Source of the DNA: Microbacterium oleivorans NBRC 103075
GTDB lineage: Bacteria > Actinomycetota > Actinomycetes > Actinomycetales > Microbacteriaceae
NCBI RefSeq assembly: GCF_001552475.1
Contig: NZ_BCRG01000012.1
Location: forward strand, 1-64,000
DNA: 64,000 bases
Direction: 5' to 3'
Shown: in pieces, positions 16,079 through 24,581 of the stretch
How the letters are laid out: every line of letters starts with the position of its first letter
Numbering within the stretch: position 1 is the stretch's first letter
Program-made: the position numbers and the translations under genes
The notes under the pieces: model-generated
Told to the model about the DNA's origin: nothing
What the model saw: only the letters and a program-made list of their open reading frames with translations
The model's database searches: none

Positions 16079-17052
16079 GCCGCGTCGCCGAAAGACTCGG
16101 CATCCACCTCGGCGGCGTTCGTCTCGTTGTAGCGAGGTCCCGACACCGTCGCGGTGTCGATGAGCGCGCCCGCGCGGTCGAGCAGTTCGCGCGCGACGGT
16201 GAGCTCGGTCGCGGCCTCGTTCTCGAGCGCGTGCGCGGCGCTCGTCGTGCCCGGGATCGGCACGACGTGCGGGCCGCGGGACAGCAGCCACACCAGTGCG
16301 AGCTGCGCCGGGGTGCAGCCGGCCTCGCCGGCGAGCTGGCGCCAGGCGGGCAGCAGTTGCGCGTTCGTCGACCAGTGGGGCGGCTGGAACCGCGGCATCC
16401 CGCGTCGGATGTCCTTCTCGGGGAGGTCGTCGGGCGAGGCGACTCCGTCGGAGAGGAACCCGCGCGCGACGGGCGAGAACGCGACGAGCGGAACTCCGAG
16501 GTCGCGCGTGGCCTCGAGGATGCCGAGTTCGGGGTTGCGGCTCCACAGCGAGTACTCGTTCTGCACCGCCGCGATCGGCGCGACGGCGTGCGCCTCACGG
16601 AGTCGCACGACCGACACCTCGGACAGCCCGACGCCGCCGATCTTGCCGACCGCGACCAGCTCGGCGAGCGCGGCGACGCTCTCGCCGATGGGGACGCGCT
16701 TGTCCCACCGGTGCAGGTAGTAGATGTCGATGTGGTCGACGCCGAGACGACCGAGGGACGCATCGACCTGCGCGCGCAGGGTCTCGGGACGACCGTCGAT
16801 GACCTTCACGCCGTCGACGATCGCCATACCGCCCTTGCTCGCCAGCACGACCTGATCGCGACGACCGCCGGCGAGCGCCCGACCGACGATCTGCTCGTTA
16901 CTGCCCGCGCCGTAGAGCGTGGCGGTGTCGAGGAAAGTGACGCCCCGGTCGATGACCTCCTGGAGCATCGAGACACCCGCATCGGCGGCGGGAGGGATGC
17001 CATAGGCGTGGCTCAGCGGCATGCAGCCGAGGCCCATGCGGGGCAGCGTCAT
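16075..17052 (-). CDS. Aldo/keto reductase in protocatechuate operon
   Basis: A 325-residue NADP-dependent oxidoreductase. Visible family features are GLGCMPLSHAYG, DTATLYGAGSNEQIVGRAL (catalytic Asp and Tyr), VVLASKGG (catalytic Lys), HIDIYYLHRWDKRVPI (catalytic His) and VPIPGTTSAAHALENEAA for cofactor binding. No enzyme of the standard 4,5-cleavage route is of this type, so its substrate here is open; an aldehyde precursor or ring-fission product is plausible. The ATG overlaps the stop of the dehydrogenase gene; an upstream ATG at 17091 lies inside that gene and is rejected. Confidence 0.82.
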   Translation of the reverse strand: MTLPRMGLGCMPLSHAYGIPPAADAGVSMLQEVIDRGVTFLDTATLYGAGSNEQIVGRALAGGRRDQVVLASKGGMAIVDGVKVIDGRPETLRAQVDASLGRLGVDHIDIYYLHRWDKRVPIGESVAALAELVAVGKIGGVGLSEVSVVRLREAHAVAPIAAVQNEYSLWSRNPELGILEATRDLGVPLVAFSPVARGFLSDGVASPDDLPEKDIRRGMPRFQPPHWSTNAQLLPAWRQLAGEAGCTPAQLALVWLLSRGPHVVPIPGTTSAAHALENEAATELTVARELLDRAGALIDTATVSGPRYNETNAAEVDAESFGDAA

Positions 17053-18005
17053 GAGAGCTGCTCCTCGAGCGCACCGAGCACGCGGTAGCAATCGATGACC
17101 TGGCGGATGGAGGAGTTCGGCTCCCGGCCCTCGAGGATCGCGGCGACGAACTCGCGGTCCTGCAGTTCGATGCCGTTCGTGCTGACCGCGACGTCCGAGA
17201 CGTCGATGTGCTCCTCGCGGCCGTTCACCAGGTCGTCGTAGCGCGCGATGTAGGTCTCGCTGTCACCGATGTAACGGAAGAATGATCCGAACGGTCCGTT
17301 GTTGTTGAACGACAGCGACAGCGTGCAGATCGCTCCGGACTCCGCCTTCAGCTGGATGGACATGTCCATCGCAATGCCGAGCTCGGGGTGGATCGGACCC
17401 TGGATCGCGTTCGCCTGCACGATGCGCCCCGCCTGGTAGGCGAACAGGTCGACCGTGTGCGCGGCGTGGTGCCAGAGCAGGTGGTCGGTCCACGACCGCG
17501 CCTCACCCTTGGCGTTGGTGTTCGAACGGCGGAAGAAGTACGTCTGCACGTCCATCTGTTGTACGGCGAACTCGCCCGCCGCGATGCGGTTGTGGATGAG
17601 CTGATGCGACGGGTTGAACCGGCGAGTGTGACCGACCATGGCGATGCGGCCGGATGCCTCCGCCGCGGCCAGCGTCGCCTCGGCGTCTGCGAGCGAATCG
17701 GCGAGGGGGATCTCGACCTGCACGTGCTTTCGGGCGGCGAGGACCGCCTGTGTCTGCGCGGCATGCTGCTGGGTCGGGGTCGCAAGGATCACGGCGTCGA
17801 CGTCGTCGCGTGCCAGGACGGCATCCAGTCCGACGACTGCGTTCGGGATGCCGTACTGCTCGGCGACGGCCTGCACGGACTCCGGCCGGGTACCGCTGAC
17901 AACGGTCACCTCGGCCTCGGCGATGTTGCGGAGCCCGTCGAGATGCTTCATCCCGAACGCGCCGGCGGCGCCGACGACGGCGATGCGGACTTTTCCGGCT
18001 GTCAC
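17049..18005 (-). CDS. ligC: 4-Carboxy-2-hydroxymuconate-6-semialdehyde dehydrogenase (LigC-like)
   Basis: A 318-residue Gfo/Idh/MocA-type NAD(P) dehydrogenase. The Rossmann start is VRIAVVGAAGAFGMKHLDGL and the C-terminal domain has TRRFNPSHQLIHNRI and WTDHLLWHHAAHTVDLFAYQ. By position between the LigAB gene and the reductase gene it should oxidise the hemiacetal of the 4,5-ring-cleavage product to 2-pyrone-4,6-dicarboxylate, the substrate of LigI. The family alone would not give this function; the operon does. The GTG start overlaps the dioxygenase stop (GTGA). Confidence 0.83.
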   Translation of the reverse strand: MTAGKVRIAVVGAAGAFGMKHLDGLRNIAEAEVTVVSGTRPESVQAVAEQYGIPNAVVGLDAVLARDDVDAVILATPTQQHAAQTQAVLAARKHVQVEIPLADSLADAEATLAAAEASGRIAMVGHTRRFNPSHQLIHNRIAAGEFAVQQMDVQTYFFRRSNTNAKGEARSWTDHLLWHHAAHTVDLFAYQAGRIVQANAIQGPIHPELGIAMDMSIQLKAESGAICTLSLSFNNNGPFGSFFRYIGDSETYIARYDDLVNGREEHIDVSDVAVSTNGIELQDREFVAAILEGREPNSSIRQVIDCYRVLGALEEQLS

Positions 18006-19318
18006 GAAGGGTCCTCCTGGGATGCGGTGGGGTTGGTCATCACCAAGTGTCCGACAGCCGTGTTCGATGCGGGCACGTGATAGAAACGGTGGTTCATCTC
18101 GGGGGTCTCGCCACCGAACTGATCATCCATCGCACCGCGGGCGATGAGCCAATCGACGAGCTCGATGCCCTCGGACCCGGCCTCATCGACGTACTCCATG
18201 TGCGGCCACTCGGTGAGGCCCAGCGGGTCGGCGATGAGGTGGTCGAGGAACGCGTTGTCCCACTCCTCGTTGATGAGGCCGGCGCGCGGTCCCTGCAGCT
18301 GGTGACTCATGCCGCCGGTACCCCAGATCTGCACGTTCAGCTTCGGGCCATCCCATTTGTCGAGCGCCCGGCGGATCGCCCGGCCGAGCTCGTAGCAACG
18401 CCGCCCCGATGGCACGGGGTACTGGACCACGTTGACCGGGAGCGGGATGACGCGGCACGGCCACTCGTCGACGTCGCCGAAGACGAGAGAGAGGGGCACC
18501 GTCAGGCCGTGGTCGACGACCATCTCGTTGACGAGGGTCAGGTCGAAGTCGTCCTGGATGACCGACTGGGCGATGTGCGCGGCGAGTTCCGGGTACCCCT
18601 TCACGTCGGGCACCGGACGGGGTCCGTAGCCCTCGTCGGCGACCGGGTAGTGCGCACCCGTGCCGAGGACGAACGTCGGGATGATGTTGGAGTCGAACGC
18701 CGTGGCGTGGTCGTTGTAGACGAGGATGACGACGTCCGGCGTGTTCTCCTTCGCCCATCTGCGAGTCCACTCGTAGCCGTCGAAGACCTTCTTCCAGTAC
18801 GGCTCCTCGGTCTTGCCGAGGTCCATCGCCGCGCCGATCGCGGGCACGTGCGACGTGAACAGCGCAGACGTGAACTTCGCCGGAGCGTCGGGGCGCATGA
18901 CCTCGGACTTCTCCGTCGCAGGCGGAGCCCATCCGTCGAGGTCCTTCAGCCGGTTGCCCTCGGGGCGACGCCCGCCGCCGATCATCATGTCGCGGTACGC
19001 GGCCTCCGACATCCCGGTCATCGACCCGGCCATCTGCTGGAAGCTCAGCCCGTGGGTCGCCCCGATCTTGCTGAGGAAGTAGATGTTCCCGCCCTCGCGG
19101 ATGCACGCGTTCAGATCGAGGTCGAGCACACCCTGGCGCTGAGCGGGGGTGAGCGGCCACTCGTCGAGGTACGCCTCGCGGTCGGCGAGGTACCGCTCGC
19201 GGTTCTCGGGCTTCATCAGCGACATCGAGAACTGGTTCAGGTGGTACCCCTTGCGGGCCTGATCCGCGTCGAAGATCGTCGTTCCCGGAACGTTCTTGTA
19301 GGGCTTATCGAGCGTCAT
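18002..19318 (-). CDS. ligAB: Protocatechuate 4,5-dioxygenase, fused alpha and beta chains
   Basis: A 438-residue extradiol dioxygenase that opens protocatechuate between C4 and C5. Residues 1-140 are a LigA-like alpha domain (ARKGYHLNQFSMSLMKPENR, EGGNIYFLSKIGATHGLSFQ, AGSMTGMS). Residues 150-438 are a LigB-like catalytic domain. Alignment with Sphingobium LigB puts iron ligands at His157 (TSHVPAIG), His204 (YNDHATAF) and Glu386 (GIEL), and the base at His339 (GGMSHQLQGPRAG). Sphingobium has two separate chains, and gallate dioxygenases are fused in the reverse order. The ATG has GGAG upstream and lies one base after the LigI stop. Confidence 0.92.
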   Translation of the reverse strand: MTLDKPYKNVPGTTIFDADQARKGYHLNQFSMSLMKPENRERYLADREAYLDEWPLTPAQRQGVLDLDLNACIREGGNIYFLSKIGATHGLSFQQMAGSMTGMSEAAYRDMMIGGGRRPEGNRLKDLDGWAPPATEKSEVMRPDAPAKFTSALFTSHVPAIGAAMDLGKTEEPYWKKVFDGYEWTRRWAKENTPDVVILVYNDHATAFDSNIIPTFVLGTGAHYPVADEGYGPRPVPDVKGYPELAAHIAQSVIQDDFDLTLVNEMVVDHGLTVPLSLVFGDVDEWPCRVIPLPVNVVQYPVPSGRRCYELGRAIRRALDKWDGPKLNVQIWGTGGMSHQLQGPRAGLINEEWDNAFLDHLIADPLGLTEWPHMEYVDEAGSEGIELVDWLIARGAMDDQFGGETPEMNHRFYHVPASNTAVGHLVMTNPTASQEDPS

Positions 19319-19319
19319 G

Positions 19320-20273
19320 TCATGCTCCTTCGGGCCAGTACAGCCGTTGCGGGTTGTCGACGAGCAGCTTCTGCTGCAGCTCGGCCGTCGTCGCGATCTG
19401 CGGGATGAAATCGACCAGGAGCCCGTCGTCGGGCATGTGGTCCTTGAGGTTGGGGTGTGGCCAATCGGTGCCCCACAGCACGCGGTCGGGGAACTCCTCG
19501 ACGACGCGACGGGCGAACGGCACGACGTCGACGTACGCGTGCTGCTCGCCGTCGAGGGCGCGGGGACCACTGGTGCTGAGCCGCTCGGGGCAGCTCACCT
19601 TGGTCCACGCATTCGGGTTCTCGCGCAGGAAGCGGAGGAACAGCGCGAAATCCGGTCCGTCCACCGCCTTGGTCACATCGGGGCGCCCCATGTGGTCGAT
19701 GACGACGTCGGTCGGGATCGCCGAGAAGAAGTCGTACAGGCCGGGCAGGTCCTCGGCCTCGAAGTAGATGACGACGTGCCAGCCGCGGGGGGCGATCTTC
19801 GCGACGATCGCCTCGAGCGAGTCGGTGGGGACGCGATCGACGAGTCGCTTCACGAAGTTGAAACGCACCCCGCGAACGCCTGCCGCATGGAGCTCGTCGA
19901 GTTCGGCATCCGTGATGTCGGCGCGGACCGTCGCGACTCCCCGCGCACGGCCGTCGCTGCGGCGGAGCGCATCGACGAGCGCGCTGTTGTCGGCGCCGTG
20001 GCACGTCGCCTGGACGATGACGTTCCGTTCGAACCCGAGGTGGTCGCGAAGCGCGAAGAGCTGGTCGGCGGAGGCGTCGCACGGCGTGTATTTGCGGGCC
20101 GGGGAGTACGGGAACTCCGCGCCCGGGCCGAACACGTGGCAGTGCGCGTCCACCGCCCCGGCCGGGAGGCGGAACGTCGGCGTGCTCGGACCGTCGTACC
20201 AGTCGAGCCATCCGGCGGTCTTCTCAAAGCCGCCGCTGGTCGCGCCGTGGGGAGCGCTGTCGGTGAGCGTCAT
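19320..20273 (-). CDS. ligI: 2-Pyrone-4,6-dicarboxylate hydrolase (LigI)
   Basis: A 317-residue amidohydrolase-superfamily enzyme that opens the pyrone ring to give 4-oxalomesaconate. It has [20 protein letters not shown] (His44, His46), [17 protein letters not shown] and the C-terminal [18 protein letters not shown] with the catalytic Asp. LigI enzymes work without a bound metal despite the HxH motif. The start ATG at 20273 overlaps the LigK stop. Confidence 0.9.
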   Translation of the reverse strand: MTLTDSAPHGATSGGFEKTAGWLDWYDGPSTPTFRLPAGAVDAHCHVFGPGAEFPYSPARKYTPCDASADQLFALRDHLGFERNVIVQATCHGADNSALVDALRRSDGRARGVATVRADITDAELDELHAAGVRGVRFNFVKRLVDRVPTDSLEAIVAKIAPRGWHVVIYFEAEDLPGLYDFFSAIPTDVVIDHMGRPDVTKAVDGPDFALFLRFLRENPNAWTKVSCPERLSTSGPRALDGEQHAYVDVVPFARRVVEEFPDRVLWGTDWPHPNLKDHMPDDGLLVDFIPQIATTAELQQKLLVDNPQRLYWPEGA

Positions 20274-20974
20274 CGTCCGTCCTCCACGTAGGTCAGGCCA
20301 GCCGCCGCGAGCGGTTCGCGCATCTTGTACAGGTCGAGGCCGAGGACGCCGGCGCGGAACTTCTGGCGCTTCGACTCCTCGTTCGCCTCGCGGGCGGCGC
20401 ACGCGCCGGCGACTGCACCGACGATGGCCTGCGGCACGACGACCACGCCGTCGACGTCGGCGACGACGACATCGCCGGGGGTGACGAGGGCGTTGGCGAC
20501 GACGACGGGGATGTTGACCGAGCCGAGGGTCGCCTTCACGGTGCCCTTCGCGTTGATCGCACGGGAGAAGACGGGGAAGTCCATCTTCTCGAGGTCGGCC
20601 ACGTCGCGGACGCCGCCGTCGATCACGAGACCGGCGCAGCCGCGCGAGGCGAGCGACGTGGCGAGGAGCTCTCCGAAGAAGCCGTCCTCGCTCTCGGTCG
20701 TGCAGCCGGCGACAAGGACGTCGCCCTCCTGCACCTGCTCGGCGGCGACGTGCATCATCCAGTTGTCCCCGGGCTGCAGCAGCACGGTGACGGCGGGGCC
20801 GCACATCCGGGCACCGGAGTACGCGGGCCGGACGTAGGGGCGGAGGAGTCCGACCCGCCCCATGGCTTCGTGGACGGTGGCGACGCCGAACTCCGACAGC
20901 TTCGCCACGTCGTCAGGATGCGGGCGGGTGATGTTCGTGCGGACGATCCCGAGATCGTTGAGTCGCTGGGTCAT
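20270..20974 (-). CDS. ligK: 4-Carboxy-4-hydroxy-2-oxoadipate aldolase/oxaloacetate decarboxylase (LigK)
   Basis: A 234-residue RraA-fold class II aldolase that splits the last intermediate into pyruvate and oxaloacetate. Features are [40 protein letters not shown], and [20 protein letters not shown], where the G-x-R-D segment binds divalent metal and substrate. [16 protein letters not shown] near the end is typical. The ATG has GGGAG upstream. Second gene of the operon, 17 bases after ligJ. Confidence 0.9.
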   Translation of the reverse strand: MTQRLNDLGIVRTNITRPHPDDVAKLSEFGVATVHEAMGRVGLLRPYVRPAYSGARMCGPAVTVLLQPGDNWMMHVAAEQVQEGDVLVAGCTTESEDGFFGELLATSLASRGCAGLVIDGGVRDVADLEKMDFPVFSRAINAKGTVKATLGSVNIPVVVANALVTPGDVVVADVDGVVVVPQAIVGAVAGACAAREANEESKRQKFRAGVLGLDLYKMREPLAAAGLTYVEDGR

Positions 20975-20991
20975 GGGTGCTCCCGGGTGTC

Positions 20992-22020
20992 TCAGAGCCC
21001 GCGGGACGCGAGCGCACGCTCGAGTCGGGGGTACACGCGACGCGCGTTCCCCTCGAACACCGCGGTGCGCTCGTCGGCGGACAGGTTGTCGGTGGCGTCG
21101 ACGTACCGGCGGGTGTCGTCGAAGTAGTGGCCCGTGCGCGGATCGATGTCGCGGACGGCGCCGATCATCTCGCTGGCGAAGAGCACGTTGTCGGTCGGCA
21201 CGACCGCGGTCAGCAGGTCGATCCCGGGCTGATGGTAGACGCACGTGTCGAAGAACACGTTGCCGAGCAGGTGCTCCTCGATCTCGGGCTTGCCGAGCGC
21301 CATCGCGAGTCCGCGGAAACGCCCCCAGTGGTACGGGACCGCGCCGCCGCCGTGCGGAACCACGAACTTCAGGTCGGGGAAGTCGCGGAACAGGTCGCCC
21401 TTGAGCAGCTGCATGAAGGCGGTCGTGTCGGCGTTCAGGTAGTGGTCGCCGGTCGTGTGGAAGACCGGCTTGCACGACGTGCTGACGTGGATCATCGCGG
21501 GCAACTCGTATTCCACGAGCTTCTCGTACAGCGGGTACCAGCTCTTGTCGGTCAGCGCGGGCGCGGTCCAGAGCCCACCCGACGGGTCGGGGTTGATGTT
21601 CACCGTCACGACGCCGAGTTCGTCGACGGCTCGATCGAGTTCGGCGAGGGTCGTCTTCGGGTCGACTCCCGGCGACTGCGGCAGCATCGCGCCCGGCAGG
21701 AACCGGTCGGGGAACAGCCGCGCGACGCGGGCGACCAGGTCGTTGCAGATCCGGGCCCAGGTCGCGCTCACCTCGAGATCGCCGATGTGGTGCGCCATGA
21801 ACGACGCCCGCGGGCTGAAGACGGTGAGGTCGATGTCCCGGGCATCCATCAGCGACAGCTGGTTGGCCTCGATCGTCTCGCGGATCTCGTCATCGCTGAT
21901 GTGCAGGTCGGCGACATCCGGGGCCTCGCCCGCACCCTCCGTGAACGCGATCTGGCGGTCTCGCCAGGCACCGAGCTGCGCGGGGGCGGTCGTGTAGTGG
22001 CCGTGGATGTCGATGATCAA
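20992..22020 (-). CDS. ligJ: 4-Oxalomesaconate hydratase (LigJ)
   Basis: A 342-residue amidohydrolase-superfamily enzyme that hydrates 4-oxalomesaconate. Zinc ligands are visible in [10 protein letters not shown] (His6, His8), in [12 protein letters not shown] and in [20 protein letters not shown] assign the start to a TTG at 22020: it puts [10 protein letters not shown] at the N-terminus exactly as in characterised LigJ proteins, and GAGGA lies eight bases upstream. An ATG at 22101 would add a non-conserved tail that spans the promoter. First gene of the seven-gene operon and divergent from the LysR gene. Confidence 0.88.
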   Translation of the reverse strand: MIIDIHGHYTTAPAQLGAWRDRQIAFTEGAGEAPDVADLHISDDEIRETIEANQLSLMDARDIDLTVFSPRASFMAHHIGDLEVSATWARICNDLVARVARLFPDRFLPGAMLPQSPGVDPKTTLAELDRAVDELGVVTVNINPDPSGGLWTAPALTDKSWYPLYEKLVEYELPAMIHVSTSCKPVFHTTGDHYLNADTTAFMQLLKGDLFRDFPDLKFVVPHGGGAVPYHWGRFRGLAMALGKPEIEEHLLGNVFFDTCVYHQPGIDLLTAVVPTDNVLFASEMIGAVRDIDPRTGHYFDDTRRYVDATDNLSADERTAVFEGNARRVYPRLERALASRGL

Positions 22021-22071
22021 CGCGGGAGTCCTCGTCGTCGGGGAGCGCGGCCGGATGGTGCCGTTTCGTTG

Positions 22072-22101
22072 ACTGTAGATCGGCGGTAGTCCGTGGTCCA
22101 A
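22072..22101 (-). promoter_or_regulatory. Predicted lig operon promoter
   Basis: Minus-strand TTGGAC (22101-22096), 18-base spacer, TACAGT (22077-22072). Transcription would start near 22066. The weak -35 fits a promoter that needs an activator. Confidence 0.5.
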
Positions 22102-22137
22102 TAGATTCGACAGCGCTTCCCGATAGATGGGATCTAT
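22101..22137. promoter_or_regulatory. LysR-type binding sites for the lig regulator
   Basis: A perfect 15-bp palindrome ATAGATGGGATCTAT (22123-22137) contains the T-N11-A motif and is centred about 64 bases upstream of the predicted lig start, the classical recognition-site position. A half-site ATAGATT (22101-22107) overlaps the -35 box, the classical activation-site position. Confidence 0.6.
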
Positions 22138-22139
22138 GG

Positions 22140-23048
22140 ATGCCGTTCGCCGATCTGAACCAGTTGCGGACGTTCGTGGTGCTCTACGAACTGCGGAGCC
22201 TCACCGCGGCGGCGGAACGCCTGCACGTGACCCAGCCGACCGTGAGCTACACCCTGCGATCGCTCCGCCAGCGCTTCAGCGACGATCTCTTCCACCGCCA
22301 CGGACACGTCATGGTGCCGACCCCGCGGGCGCAGCAGCTGTTCGGTCCGATCCACGAGGCGCTCGCTCAGATCGACGCGACGGTGACCGCCCCCGAGGCG
22401 TTCGACGCCTCGTCGTTCGAGGGCGAGCTCTCGCTCGCGCTGACCTCGATCGGTGAGCAGACGTTCCTGCCGCCGATCATGCCGCTGCTCGAGCGCGAGG
22501 CCCCGCGCCTGCACCTCAAGGTCGAGCGCCTCGACGCCGACCAGGTCGAAGAAGGGCTCTTGCGCGGCACCGTCGACCTGGCCGTGACCGTGTCGCTCGT
22601 CGACTCGCAGCGGCTGTGGCGGACGCCGATCCGCAGCGTCGAGTACGTCGCCCTCGCCTCGAACGACCACCCGCTGCCGCCGACGGCCGACGACATGTTC
22701 ACCGGGCGCCGGTTCGTGCGGGTGTCCGCACGCGGGGGTCACGTGTACCCGCTGCAGGCGATGATCGAGCGCGGTCTGCTCCCGCAGGTGACTCTGACCG
22801 TCGAGGAGTACGCGACGGTGCCCGCCGTGCTCGAGACGACCGACCTCGTGGTCCTGCTGCCACGTCACGTCGCCGAGGTGTTCTGCGGCTGGTTCCCGCG
22901 ACTGCGCATCGCCGAACTCCCGTGGCCGGCAACAAGCACGCCCGTCTCGATCTACTCCCGCACCGAAGCGGGCCTGTCGCCCGCGCAGCGCTGGTTCCGC
23001 GAGCTCGTCTTCACCGCGGTCGCGGCAGGCGAGTACCGGGACCGTTAG
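22140..23048 (+). CDS. LysR-family regulator of the lig operon
   Basis: A 302-residue LysR-type regulator. The N-terminal helix-turn-helix is RSLTAAAERLHVTQPTVSYT within residues 5-64, followed by FHRHGHVMVPTPRAQQL. The remainder is the two-lobe effector domain (LSLALTSIGEQTFLPPIMPL through RLRIAEL). Its divergent position and the T-N11-A palindrome between the two genes make it the likely activator of the protocatechuate genes, with a pathway intermediate as coinducer. The palindrome also covers the ribosome-binding region of its own gene, which suggests autorepression. Confidence 0.88.
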   Translation: MPFADLNQLRTFVVLYELRSLTAAAERLHVTQPTVSYTLRSLRQRFSDDLFHRHGHVMVPTPRAQQLFGPIHEALAQIDATVTAPEAFDASSFEGELSLALTSIGEQTFLPPIMPLLEREAPRLHLKVERLDADQVEEGLLRGTVDLAVTVSLVDSQRLWRTPIRSVEYVALASNDHPLPPTADDMFTGRRFVRVSARGGHVYPLQAMIERGLLPQVTLTVEEYATVPAVLETTDLVVLLPRHVAEVFCGWFPRLRIAELPWPATSTPVSIYSRTEAGLSPAQRWFRELVFTAVAAGEYRDR

Positions 23049-23698
23049 GACGTGCGACGGTTCCAGCTCGCCTTCGCCGGCGCGAACGGACTGCGGACGT
23101 GGATCGACCACGTCGAGTGCGGGTGGACGGTCAGGATGGCGCGCTCGAACCACGCGCGGGCATCGTCGATCAGCGCGGGCAGCGCCGCGGCCTTGTCGGC
23201 GTCGTCCTCGGGCCGGGGGCGGAGGGCTTTCCACGTCAGCTGCACTTCGGGCGCGCCGGTCGGGATGCCGCCGACGTCGAGGACCGCGCGGTCCCAGGGC
23301 AGCTGCAGCCGCGGGTCGCGGCGATACATCCACACCTTCTCGGTGCCGTCCTCGATGTTCACCTGCAGCACCCAGGTGCCCGCACGGTCGTCCCGGATGC
23401 GGAGCGGTTGCAGGTCGGCATCCGGCACCGCGTCGGCGAGCGCGATCACGGAGTCCTCGCCCTCGGGAGCCCACACCGAGTAGCCCTCGGGCAGCGCGTC
23501 GACCAGCCGGGCGACGTCTCCGGGGAGGATGCTGACGTCAGTGTTCGCGCGGCCCCGGATCGGTGCGCCGAGCCAGTGGTCGAGCGCGGCTCCGCCCGAC
23601 AGCCACCACCGCACGCCCACGCCGGCGAGGAGATCGGCCGCGGCCTGCACCGACAGCGGCGCCTCGGGCCACGACGCGATCAGCAGGGGCTCGGGCAT
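23045..23698 (-). CDS. Nucleotidyltransferase-like protein (aminoglycoside adenylyltransferase fold)
   Basis: A 217-residue protein with the start of a minimal nucleotidyltransferase domain: VGVRWWLSGGAALDHWLG followed by IRGRANTDVSIL. In aminoglycoside 2''-adenylyltransferases this region reads GG-W-A-x-D and then a D-x-D/E metal pair. Here the second acidic residue of the pair is a serine (TDVS), so catalytic activity is doubtful. A C-terminal part with LTWKALRPRPEDDADKAAAL fits the family helix. It converges on and slightly overlaps the LysR gene, and is unrelated to the aromatic pathway as far as I can see. Predicted leaderless. Confidence 0.65.
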   Translation of the reverse strand: MPEPLLIASWPEAPLSVQAAADLLAGVGVRWWLSGGAALDHWLGAPIRGRANTDVSILPGDVARLVDALPEGYSVWAPEGEDSVIALADAVPDADLQPLRIRDDRAGTWVLQVNIEDGTEKVWMYRRDPRLQLPWDRAVLDVGGIPTGAPEVQLTWKALRPRPEDDADKAAALPALIDDARAWFERAILTVHPHSTWSIHVRSPFAPAKASWNRRTS

Positions 23699-23704
23699 GG
23701 ACCG

Positions 23705-23710
23705 AGGGTA
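23705..23710 (-). promoter_or_regulatory. -10 box of leaderless nucleotidyltransferase gene
   Basis: Minus-strand TACCCT, six bases, ATG at 23698. Confidence 0.45.
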
Positions 23711-23740
23711 CCGCCGCGGGACGCGTGCCATCCTGTCCCT

Positions 23741-24484
23741 ATGGCCAACTCCCCCTCCGGCGAGTCCCTCACGGACCGCATCGTGCGGGTCTTGGAGACC
23801 TTCACGGCGGAGCGGTCGATGCAGTCCGCCGCCGAGATCGGCCGCCGTGCCGGGTTGCCGCCGTCGACAGCGCACCGGATCGTCGAGGAGCTCGTCGAGG
23901 CAGGACTCCTGGAGCGCGACGAGGACCGCCGCATCCATCTCGGCATGCGCCTGTGGGAACTCGCCCTCCGCGGCTCGTTCGCGCTGCGGCTGCGTCAGGC
24001 GGCGCTCCCGCACATGGAGGATGTGCAGGCGACGATCCGCCAGCACACGCAGCTCGCCGTGCTCGAGAACGATGAGGCCCTGTTCATCGAGCGGCTCTCC
24101 CACCCCGACGCGGGCGCCAACATCACGCGCATCGCGGGCCGCCTCCCCCTGCACGCGTCGTCGTCGGGGCTGCTCCTGCTCGCCCACGCCGCGGCGCCCG
24201 TGCGCGAGCGGGTGCTTGCGGGCCCGCTCCGCGCGCTGGCTCCCGAGACGGTGACGGATGCCGTGGTCCTCCGCCGCCTGCTCGCCGAGATTCGGCGGAC
24301 CGGCGTCGTGATCGCGCCCGGCTCGATCGAAACCGTGTCGACCGGGGTGGCTGTCGGCATCCGGGACGCCGGTGTCGTCGCGGCCGCGCTGTCGGTCGTG
24401 CTGCCGCGAGAGACGGACCCGGCGGCGGCGGTCCGCGCCCTGCAGGATGCCGCGGCGCGCATCGAGGCGGACCTGCGGGGCTGA
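23741..24484 (+). CDS. IclR-family regulator next to pobA
   Basis: A 247-residue IclR-type regulator with a winged helix (SMQSAAEIGRRAGLPPSTAH, then RIVEELVEAGLLERDEDRRI) at residues 8-70 and an effector domain from about 85 onward (TQLAVLENDEALFIERLS, GRLPLHASSSGLLLLAHAA, TGVAVGIRDAGVVAAALSVV). IclR proteins PobR and PcaR control hydroxybenzoate and protocatechuate genes in other bacteria. It lies 97 bases before pobA on the same strand with a perfect palindrome between them, so it probably regulates pobA in response to 4-hydroxybenzoate. Confidence 0.88.
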   Translation: MANSPSGESLTDRIVRVLETFTAERSMQSAAEIGRRAGLPPSTAHRIVEELVEAGLLERDEDRRIHLGMRLWELALRGSFALRLRQAALPHMEDVQATIRQHTQLAVLENDEALFIERLSHPDAGANITRIAGRLPLHASSSGLLLLAHAAAPVRERVLAGPLRALAPETVTDAVVLRRLLAEIRRTGVVIAPGSIETVSTGVAVGIRDAGVVAAALSVVLPRETDPAAAVRALQDAAARIEADLRG

Positions 24485-24493
24485 GTCCCGTAG

Positions 24494-24508
24494 TCCCATT
24501 CAATGGGA
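24494..24508. promoter_or_regulatory. Palindrome upstream of pobA (likely IclR operator)
   Basis: Perfect 15-bp palindrome TCCCATTCAATGGGA in the 97-base gap before pobA. Size, symmetry and position fit an IclR-family site. Confidence 0.55.
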
Positions 24509-24581
24509 ACTTGCCGTCGACGCACGGAACCGGGAACACACTGATCCCACACCCCCCGCCGTGCCCGTCGAAGGAGACGAC

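Noticed and set aside
19320..22020. Metal-dependent generic amidohydrolase annotation for the two genes
   Set aside because: Their opening motifs and positions next to LigAB and LigK genes assign them specifically as LigI and LigJ.
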